Below are positions 55,987-64,000 of a DNA stretch of 64,000 bases, one piece after another. Position 1 is the first letter of the stretch, and every line of letters starts with the position of its first letter. The stretch is from Apoderus coryli (lineage: Eukaryota; Arthropoda; Insecta; Coleoptera; Attelabidae). The notes below the pieces were generated by a model, which was not told the origin of the DNA, made no database searches, and was given only the letters and a program-made list of their open reading frames with translations. The DNA lies in the NCBI GenBank assembly GCA_911728435.2, contig OU452203.1:12545651-12609650 (forward strand), read 5' to 3'. A program made the position numbers and the translations under genes.

Positions 55987-57490
55987 GTTTCGCCTTTTTA
56001 TTGAGGCTTCTTCAAGCAACTACAAATGAACAAACAGTATATCAAATTACAAATGTAGACATAAGACAAGTCACATAAATATATTATATAAAAACTGTAT
56101 AAAAACACTTACAAGTTATTACAGACTAAAAATTACAAAGACAAACATGAAAAACAATGAACATTTAGCCGCATTAACCACGTAAATCAGTAGGTATTTA
56201 ATATTTTTAAACGATCGTATAGAAATACTGGATCTGACTGTGTTCAAATAAAAATATATAGGAAGTATGAATTTATCGTTTAATTTATTTTTTTTCCTTA
56301 AATGTGTAAAAAGACAAACCACCAACAAAAACTAAACCGTAAATACGGGGTACAATTTCAAAACTGTTAGTGACTACATGAATCCCAACCGACTCTCTTA
56401 CGATTAATATTTATACATCAAGTTCTTATATTGATTTAAAATATTACAATAAATATTGCTTAAGTTATTTGTGTCAGATCTCAGATTAACGTTGTCGTTT
56501 AAGCTTATATAAATCGCCTCAGTCAAATACCTCTTATACCAATTGGCCTCCCTATCCAATATTTTCGTGTATTCAAATTTAAAGTGGTGTCCGTTTTCGA
56601 AGTAATGTAATGCTGTCTTCTCTATTTTTTGTAAATTGTGGTTCTTACAGTCATTACGATGTTGAATAACAAGTGACTTTAAATATTGTTTAGTTTGGCC
56701 AATGTATGATAGGCCACACTGACAGGGTATTTGATAAGTTACATTGGATTGTCTATCTGGCGCGATCTTATCCTTTAGTGGTGTAAATAATGTATTTATT
56801 GATTTGGTGTTATAAAAAGCTAGTCGAATGTTATGTTCCTTTAAACATCTGTTAATCTTGAATGAGAGGTCCTTGACAAATGGAAAATATTGAACACTAT
56901 CGGATCTTGGTATACTATGAACTCTCATTACTCAGAGCTCGCGACCGATGAAGTAAATTTGTTATGGTACTAACTTTCTGACTAATGGGATGGTGTGACA
57001 AATAATTAAATACTTTGCCGGAATAGGTGGGTTTTAAATACCATTGAGTTTTTAAGGAATCATCCCTCTTAATGTTTATGTCCAAAAATGTGACCATTGG
57101 ATTCTATTTCCATAGTAAACTGTATTTTTAGATGGAAGCTGTTGAAATGTGTTAAAAGAAGGTCCAGTTGATCTTTAGGGACTGCTGTAATACTGTCGTC
57201 AACATAAAGTTTAAAAAATCGTAATCTAAAAGGTAGTATGTTTATAATATTGTCCAGGACGTAATTCATAATAATGGCTGACAATACTGGGCTTGCTGGA
57301 TTACCCATAGCTGTGCCATCCATTTGTTGGTAAAATGGTAGTTTTCTAAATCTAATAAAGTAACTATTAACTGGGAGACACAGACCGTCACTCGTTTACG
57401 AACCATTAAGATCCTCTTTATGTGAGCGTGATGTACGTGGGCGATTCTCGAGTAGCTCTACAAGCCAAGCGAGTAAGTTATTAAACCCAA
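55980..57490 (-). pseudogene. Penelope-like retroelement: RT and GIY-YIG endonuclease relic
   Basis: Minus-strand pieces in order. FIRFRKLPFYQQMDGTAMGN and PASPVLSAIIMNYVLD (RT motif B), then RFFKLYVDDSITAVPKDQ (motif C, YVDD), lie at 57360-57069. A frameshift follows, then VTFLDINIKRDD and YLKPTYSGKVFNYLSHHPIS, and a second frameshift. KINRCLKEHNIRLAFYNTKS, VTYQIPCQCGLSYIGQTKQY (GIY-YIG core), TALHYFENGHHFKFEYTKIL and LTEAIYISLN lie at 56860-56480. RT followed by a C-terminal GIY-YIG nuclease is diagnostic of EN(+) Penelope-like elements. In the nuclease the position usually Arg (YLKxR) is Leu (YLKSLVIQH), a probable catalytic loss. The 5' flank 57361-57490 recurs at 33.78-33.91 kb. Confidence 0.88.
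55987..56016 (-). ncRNA. Hammerhead-like RNA motif, locus 4 (putative), downstream of the Penelope-like relic
   Basis: Minus strand CUUGAAGA, A, GCC-UCAAUAAAAA-GGC, GAAACGUCGC. The stem is three perfect pairs. It lies about 390 bp past the stop codon of the GIY-YIG frame, in the 3' repeat of the element. Penelope-like elements are known to carry hammerhead ribozymes in their long repeats. The CUUGAAGA core differs from CUGANGA, so activity is doubtful. Confidence 0.35.
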
Positions 57491-57539
57491 TAGAATATAA
57501 TCAATAAATATCAACCCCTTCTCTATATTCTATATCAAC

Positions 57540-57925
57540 TTAACTTTCTAATCATTTTGTGGCACTGCTGAAGTTATACTTAAGTTATACTCCTTTAAGA
57601 AATAGCAAATCTCAAGGAAACGAGCCATAATCGACGGTGAAAAGGTAACATTGAAGATTCCAGACACAAATCCAAAACAGTACGAGAACATTCGACGCCC
57701 TGGTGTTTTTGCTATGTCGTGGGCATACTCGACAGCTATCTTGCACTGCATCTTTGTCATTTCTGCGGCCTGTGTCTTCCTCAGCGCAGAAATCTTATGA
57801 ATTTTTCAACAGATGCCGGAGCGGTCACTTCAATAGACCCCCCGGCCGACGTCGCCTTTTAGTGATTCCCTACCATGCTTAAAAAGTCTATGTGTGTTGT
57901 AAACTATTATTTTTCCCTGGTCAAG
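57540..57925 (-). pseudogene. mariner transposase N-terminal relic
   Basis: Minus translation YNTHRLFKHGRESLKGDVGR and SIEVTAPASVEKIHKI (across frames), then AEMTKMQCKIAVEYAHDI, resembles the mariner helix-turn-helix and linker (WH..F..GRE...DD.R.GR....TDE.VEKV). A homologous stretch is in the split mariner at 44.82-44.93 kb. The remainder of the frame to 57548 is not recognised. Confidence 0.5.
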
Positions 57926-58764
57926 ATTTCCCGTTTGATATTCTATAAAACAAGCTTATCCCCAAAAAATTTCAAAACTATCACTATACTTTGCTTTGCC
58001 GGATTACAAGTTCAAAATCACTGAAAGAGGGGTAGATTAGCACTTTTGCATGGGACTCAAGAGGTTATGAAATTTTATGGAGGAGATATGACCTGGAAAT
58101 ATTATAAACTCAAATAATGACAAAGCATCAAAAATATTTTTGTGTTACACATCCTTTCATTGTTCGGTCAAAATACTTTTCAAATAACGATCGAATAACA
58201 AATAGATTACTAGTAATTGCTGTATACAGCCATTTTAAATCAAATATTAATACCCTAATTTTCATTCACCTAGTTAAGTACTCTTATAAATCTGATAGTA
58301 CAATACGACATATAAACCTACTGAACAAACTACTGTTCAATATAATTTATATATTTCAAATTATATTGAAATTTACCTCTGCGCTGAAAAGAGCGGAAAG
58401 TTCAATAAATCACTCCAAATAAATATCGTTTAATAGCCTTTTTAGCTACACAAGCATATATGCGCTGCTATCGATTACCGTTATCAATTCGAAAATATCA
58501 CAAATGTATTTGTTTGATTCCTAAATGGGTTTTGACTCTATTTACCTTACATAGCTAGTTTTCTGTAACTAGCTTATACCGTGAGGACCAAAAACTCACC
58601 CATATATTCGATAAAAATTGAAATCTGTGTCAAACAGCATTTTCCCTAGTGAGCTAAAGATGCAATGGTCATCCCAATATACAAATAGGCGATAGCAAAG
58701 ACGTGGGAAATTACCGGTAATTTTGCAGGTAATGTAATATGTAAATGGATCTTTAAGCTCACTA
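57926..58764. other. No gene recognised
   Basis: AT-rich, except the open minus frame 58596-59123, which is antisense to the mariner relic and not a gene. The plus frame at 58117-58422 has no motif. Confidence 0.3.
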
Positions 58765-59344
58765 GGAGTGAATGTTATATCTGGATAAAACACATCTTCT
58801 CCACATTTTTTGGAGTAGACCCAACTGCTGGGTGGACAGCAATCGAAGAACGGAATCCAAAGCGAGCAAAGACGTAACAGGTGGTCGGTAAGGTGATGGC
58901 GGCTATATTTTGGGATGCGGACGTAATAATATTCATCCACTACCACCAGTGAGGAACCACCATCAACAGCGCCTATTACTGTGCACTTTTGGGTCGATAG
59001 AAGGCTGAAATCGCGAAGAAACGGCCACATTTGCAAAAGAAAAGAGTGTTGTTTTACCAAGACAATGCACCGTGTCACAAACCGATATAAACTATGGCAA
59101 AATTCTTCGAATTGCTTACCCACCCACCGTATTTTAGAGATTTAGCCCCCAGCGACTTTTTCCTGTTTTCAGATCTCAAGAAAATGCTTGCTGGACAGAA
59201 ATTAAAGTCCAATGATGAAGTAATCGCTGAAACTGAGGCCAATTTTGACAAAGAAGAGAAATCGTAGTATAAAAGTGGTTTCGAAAAGTTGGAAAACCAC
59301 TAGACTCGTTGTATTGCGCCCCTTAAGACAACTATGTTGAATAA
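58765..59344 (+). pseudogene. mariner transposase pseudogene (irritans/mauritiana-like)
   Basis: One plus frame, almost colinear with mariner from the first catalytic region onward: YIWIKHIF (from DETWIHHF, Asp lost), GWTAIEERNPKRAKT, stop, VVGKVMAAIFWDADVIIFIH, TTINSAYYCALLGR, AEIAKKRPHLQKKRVLFYQD, NAPCHKPI (second Asp intact), FELLTHPPYFRDLAPSDFFL (SPD worn to FRD) and LKKMLAGQKLKSNDEVIAET. Five or six in-frame stops and one late frameshift (near 59325) precede the family's usual DNYVE end. The first ~150 codons are missing. Confidence 0.88.
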
Positions 59345-61043
59345 TAAAACCGAGTTTTATCAAAATTTGGTTTTTTCTTACTTACTCTAGTGACTTATTG
59401 TTGACCATAAGTGTGCGAACAAATTTCGCAAAACATATTGGTCACCGAAACAATAAATTAAAATTTGTGCATTATTTTATTATCAGCGTGACCCAGCATA
59501 TAATGTTGAGACTATTGAAATATCAAAAAGTGACACATTAACAGCAAGTTTCTGATTAAGAAAAAAAAGCATGCCTTTTAGAATGTGAAAGAGTATATGC
59601 ATACTGTCGCCAATGCTGATGATGCTAAAAATTATTAATGTTAGTTTTTATCGTTTGTGTTGTCTTTATTTAGGTGTCTGTTTGTAGGTATAGTTATTTC
59701 ACCTTGTAGATTTGTATTGTTTTGTTTTATAATAATTGACGTAGTTAGTACAATTATTGTAATTTTTTCATTACGTAGTCAATAAAGAATGTACCTATCT
59801 ATCTAATAATTTGAGAACCGTCGAAATATTTTTTTTTGTTGGTTGCAAAATAATTTTTATTTTTGTATATTGTCTAAATCTAGTAGTAACAGTTTCTGCT
59901 TCTCAGGTGTAGGATGGATAAACTATTCATTTCAAATGTGGTTTCTCATAATTATTAAAATATGAAAACACAAATTCATGTTATTATATACTTTTGTATT
60001 TAATAACAAATATCTTCACAATATGGACAGTGTTTCCTTTAAACACCAGACATCTATTATTTAATACATTTTATTTGAAATGACACACTTGTTGCGTATT
60101 TATTTATTTTATTATTGGAAACTGCAACCACGATTTCAAAAGAATTATACTAAGGAACTGACTTTTGTTTACAGCACTTCTGTTATTATATTTCAACCTG
60201 CATTGTAGTATAGCTGCAAATAAATACTAATAATATTGAATAAAATCTGGCACACCACTGATTGACTGCATTATTAGTTAGTTGAAATCTGACTTAATTA
60301 CATTGTTGAATGCTGGGGGCAACCTGGTTTTCGAACTTAATTGGTTCGAATATATATACACGTAATATATATTTATTTGGAAATTTATGTTTAATTTAAT
60401 ACAGCAAATTTAGAACAATAATATATAAATCGTTTTTGGATAATGCAAAATACAGAAAGGATAATAAAATATCTGTACCCTGTGTCAATTTACAATGTCC
60501 TCTACAGTTTTCCAAAAGTTTTTGGTGTAACAAATTTACGTGATATATTTTAGAGGGTCTCAAAACTGTAACCCCGTAATATATGTATGTATATTATAGT
60601 TTGTTGGTTTGATGGTTTCTCTTTGTTATAGTTATCCAGAATTTTTCATTCATCTATTGATTATTGCCTTCATGCCAGAAGATTGAAAAATGCAAATTTT
60701 TATCGATAGCGTGAAGGACGCAAATCCACAGGAGTAGTTGGCCGAACATAACCAGCAGATGCTAATACACGATGAGATTAATTCGGGATTCTTTTTATAA
60801 TAGAAATAAGACATCATCTTCCACACGTGATAATCTTACTGCCCCGTTTGCTGGAACTATATGTTAATGCAGATTATTTAATTATTTTTGTACCCTACAG
60901 CCCAACGCTAACACTCCACCTAGCGCTAACCCTATCGTCATTTTGAATAAGAGGAATAAGATTTCCAAAACACGAAGTTGTTGTGTTGGTAGTGGCCTTT
61001 ATCACAATTTGGAAAAAAATAGTCCACATCTTAAGACGAGTGC
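59345..61043. other. No gene recognised; possible non-LTR tail at 59760-59805
   Basis: AT-rich. ACGTAGTCAATAAAGAATGT followed by (CTAT)n near 59775-59805 looks like a polyadenylation signal and tail of a retrotransposon without recognisable coding sequence. The rest is featureless. Confidence 0.3.
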
Positions 61044-61230
61044 TCCACCAAATAATAAGCCAGATATGTTTGGAGACTAGACCAGTGTCATCATCATCTA
61101 TGGCAGATATTTAAAAAAAATTATAAAACTTAATTTATTATTGGGCACTGATGATTAGACTGGTCTAGTCTCGAAACATGCCTGGCTGAAAATATCGATT
61201 GTGATTTTTCTATTAAATTTATTTGGTGGT
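61044..61230. mobile_element. Hairpin element with ribozyme-like motif, copy C
   Basis: Left arm 61044-61095 and right arm 61151-61230 are inverted copies (CCACCAAATAATAAGCCAG; GTTTGGAGACTAGACCAG), with a deletion in the left arm. The right arm carries CTGATGAT, stem, GAAACATG, followed by TTTTTCTATTAAATTTATTT. The hairpin at 32.8 kb has the same order (TTTTTATTAAATTTATT, then GTG.GG), so the two are one superfamily. Confidence 0.6.
61148..61177 (+). ncRNA. Hammerhead-like RNA motif, locus 3 (putative)
   Basis: CUGAUGA, UU, AGACU-GGUCU-AGUCU, C, GAAAC. The five-pair stem AGACU/AGUCU is unrelated in sequence to the GCAGC/GCUGU stem at locus 2, yet is also self-complementary. Confidence 0.35.
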
Positions 61231-61439
61231 ATAACTCCACTTAACAATGGACTACTTTTTCAATTTGTAAATAGAGAAGTCCAACTCCACAAAATATCCA
61301 AATTTTCTTCGGATCCGTAGAAATATCTTTAAAAAATTGCTATAGATGTTTTGAGTATAGACTGTACTCATCTTTAGTGGCTTAATACCATAAATAAGTA
61401 AATCGGTCAATCAGCATTCACTCACTCACTCACGAGTAT

Positions 61440-62350
61440 ATGAATTACTCCAACTACAGGGATTTCTTCAGATCCTATCCGCGAGCCACAAATTTTGTCA
61501 TAAAACTGACACAACCGATCACCACCATTTACCGGATGATGTGGGTGCGCCGCCTCCTCGATGCGTCCTCTCTCCTTTTGATGCTGTCTCTTCGCATCCT
61601 CATGTCATCGACGCTTCTCCTCAAAAACTCGATGGCCCTCGTAAATGGTACCTACGCCTTCATCTCCTATTTGTTTGTAATTCACATCTAAGTTACACTT
61701 CTTCACGTTAGTCTTAAAACATGTATGTCCGTCTTTTGCTACCTTTCCTGATTTCGTGAGCCGATCTTAAGCTGTGAATAAAGGATTCTCTTTGGAAGGC
61801 GTTTCGCTGGCATGCGGTTTACGTGGCCAGTCCATCGCATGCTAGTTTTTCAGCTTCCTCGAGAACGCTGATGTTTGTTCGTCGGTCGTGCCATTTACTT
61901 ATACGATGCTGAATTTCATCATCGATATGTGCGGTCGCCGGGAGAATGCTGCCGAGCTCCTCACCAGGAGATCACACGGCGAACCTAAATAACGACCAGT
62001 GTTCGTCAATGTCATCCATTCTTGCGGGAGCTTGTTCTGCAGGTGTTCTTGGATACACAGTTTCACTCAGTTGGCCGTTAGGCATTCGATGTTAAGTTTT
62101 CGCCTTAGTTCCATTCCCTGTTGTGGTCGTTATGCAGGTAGATGTAGAGTCATACTGGATCGAACAAGTCGGTGATCACTCCAGCCATCATCAGCACTCG
62201 TTAAAGGTTTGGTGCTCTTGACTTTATGTCGGTCACGAGGGCGAACGATTACGGAGTCGTCATCATAATATGCCAGTGTTTTGGTCCATACAACACAATG
62301 GATAACTGCAACTATATCACAATAGTTAAGCTTAATGTCGATGAAAATAT
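61440..62350 (-). pseudogene. RTE-type retrotransposon relic: endonuclease end fused to RT C terminus
   Basis: Minus strand from 62350: SVIVRPRDIKSTKP and DDGWSDHRLVRSSMTLHLH, with REWN from QQGRKL-like sequence (APE domain, as at 16.9-17.4 kb). A deletion follows. Then EELGSILPATAHIDDEIQHR (61990-61900), MRWTGHVNRMPAKRLPKRIL, YSQLKIGSRNQ (61840-61740) and ETKA.VPFTRAIEFLRRSV (61680-61600), the RT C terminus and tail of RTE elements. Stops are frequent. The palm domain is gone. Confidence 0.75.
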
Positions 62351-62400
62351 TATAAAGAGAAACCTGATAATATTACTTTGTTTTGCTTGTTTTTTCTGGT

Positions 62401-62653
62401 CAGATCCCTCCAGGGTTTTTCATTCTCGAATAGCTACTCGAATTATACTTATTTTAAACAGAAAACTTCCACAGGCAACAAATCTTCTGAATAAAGTCAC
62501 TGCGTCAAATATGCACTAGTTAACGTTTGAGTCATCTTCCTGTTAGATTCTTCAAAAACCAGATTCCTTGAATTTGGAGTTTATGTATTTTTTGATGTAA
62601 TTCCGTGTTAATTCGAGTAGCTATTCGAGAATGAAAAACCCTGGAGAGACCTG
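62401..62653. repeat. Inverted repeat, 45-bp arms (possible MITE)
   Basis: 62401-62445 and 62609-62653 match at 43 of 45 positions as reverse complements (CCAGGGTTTTTCATTCTCGA...), separated by 163 bp. The arms share AGCTA(C/T)TCGAGAAT with the Penelope-like fragment at 33.83 kb. No ORF is supported. Confidence 0.85.
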
Positions 62654-64000
62654 AAATACTCTGGGTGACCAGCAAAAAGTGTTGGTGCTTGACGGTATTG
62701 AACTCAGAAAGCCGATATGAATGAACAGTATACAATTATCATGGAACAATTTATGAAATCATAGAAAGAAATGCTCTAGAATAAAATGACGAATAATAAA
62801 ACAACCAATCCCATGCGGAGAAAAAAAATAGAACACATAGTTCTATGCAGATAAGCAGGAATTAATAGAAAAACTCAACACAACTCTAATGAAAATGGAC
62901 GAAATCAAAGAAGCTATGAGATAACTTGAACAAATGCATCTCGGTAGCAAATAAGAACCAAAAACAAAAGTAAAAAAATGGGGTTGGTTTAAACAGCCTA
63001 CCAATCACGATACAAGAACTAACAATCAACGTGACAGAAGAGTGTCAAAAAGGCAAAATATTTTCGAGGCAAAACTACAAGCCACAGTAAGTTAGCCTGC
63101 CTTTATAATAACAAGAAAGCTACAATGAGTTAATTGACAACATTGACATTTTTATGGAGAAAAGTATTTACAGCAAGTCTACATACAGACAAGCCTAATG
63201 AAAATAGTCAAATATTTAAGCTTCAGGATCGTTTAGATCAAGTGAAAATTTTGTTTTAGGACTTGAATTATCCAGGTTTGCAACTTCAGTGTATAGTAGC
63301 TTATGTTTTTTTTTAAGAACTTATATAAGTTTTTTCCAATCTCGGTTTACGTCATGCTTTTGACAGTCATTTTGGTCGAATTTGTCTATATGGTTTTACG
63401 CATTGATAAACAAGTAAATTGGCACTCAGATATTGGTACCTTGAGTCTATAGATACAAAAAGAAATTACGAATAATTATATTAATTCCCATACGAAACGT
63501 TAATTACAATTGAAAACTGAATGTATTTCAATTACTAAAAGAAACAACTTAATCTTTATAAAAATTGATTGGAAACAAAAAGGCCTTCAATTAAAAGAAT
63601 TAACAAAGAACTTACTGAAACTTTAACTTCGAATATTATTAAGAAACTTTATACAATTCACTACTTCAGAATAAAATTAAATGGACGTAGTCTTTATACT
63701 GGTATACTTTAAAACAAAACTAGAAAATAATTCTTAACTGTGAGAAATCTTCTAAGTCCAAAAAAACAAATTAAAATATTTAATTTAGCTTTATAAAATT
63801 GGAAATCACATCTAGACTCTACCAAGGCTAAAACGAATCTAACTTGAAAGTCCTATCGCCTTTCCAAAATTGCCTCATAAAAATGACAAGTAGGTACTAC
63901 AGAATGAAAAATGGCCAATAAGAAAAGAGCATTTTTAAAATATATTCCTATACAAATACAGCTACAGGGTGAGAGTTTCAGAAATAAAATCCATTTTTAT
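62654..64000. other. No gene identified; weak coiled-coil-like coding trace at 62855-63085
   Basis: On the plus strand QELIEKLNTTLMKMDEIKEA, a stop, LEQMHLGSK and KVKKWGWFKQPTNHDTRTNN read like the charged, helical ORF1 or gag-type segment of some retroelements. The family is not recognised. The remainder to 64000 is AT-rich with an ACAGGGTGA end-like motif at 63963. Confidence 0.25.

Noticed and set aside
58596..59123. 175-codon minus frame as a gene
   Set aside because: Lies antisense to a clear mariner pseudogene on the plus strand; its openness is a by-product.

Overview
This window reads as nuclear DNA of an arthropod, most likely an insect. It is strongly AT-rich. The two clear tRNA genes lack an encoded CCA end. 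The coding matter is almost entirely decayed transposable elements typical of insect genomes: mariner/Tc1, hAT, PIF/Harbinger, Transib, jockey/R1-like, RTE-like, R4/Dong-like and Penelope-like. No intact multi-exon host gene was found. I worked by eye, so pseudogene boundaries are approximate (often +/-30 bp) and family names rest on recognised motifs, not on a search.

Layout. 0-3 kb: a (GTCT)n-seeded interspersed repeat, then a mariner-like transposon whose transposase has lost part of its core. 4-7 kb: one copy of a three-copy retroelement-derived repeat and a 1.3 kb foldback element with ~540 bp arms. 7.3-9.8 kb: the best preserved gene, an 803-codon R4/Dong-type retrotransposon ORF lying between two (TAA)n tracts. 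10.3-10.6 kb: two identical tRNA-Leu(AAG) genes. 10.8-20.6 kb: four or more decayed transposons. 21-27 kb: hairpins, a tRNA-like relic and non-LTR tails. 27-28 kb: a Harbinger element nested precisely in a hAT transposase. 28-34 kb: two hairpin elements, probably Penelope-derived, and a third retroelement repeat copy. 35-40.5 kb: RT, Tc1, jockey/R1 RNase H and mariner relics. 42-45 kb: an LTR with primer-binding site, then a hAT MITE in a jockey tail in a mariner. 46.6 kb: an N-terminal fragment of a host-cell-factor (HCF) Kelch protein, the only host-gene-like sequence. 47-53 kb: jockey, R1 and RTE relics. 54.0-55.6 kb: a deleted Transib element with RSS-like ends. 56-57.5 kb: a Penelope-like RT plus GIY-YIG relic. 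57.5-59.3 kb: mariner relics. 61-62.6 kb: another hairpin element and an RTE relic.

How it fits together. This is an old transposon graveyard with readable nesting order. The points most worth following are: (1) a hairpin motif (CUGANGA, one extra base, short stem, GAAAC) at four loci, with different but self-complementary stems, tied to Penelope-like sequences; (2) the Transib remnant with CACAGTG ends, a nonamer-like inner block and a CGACG target duplication; (3) the targeted R4/Dong insertion; (4) the HCF fragment whose homology stops at a 20-mer found elsewhere in the window.
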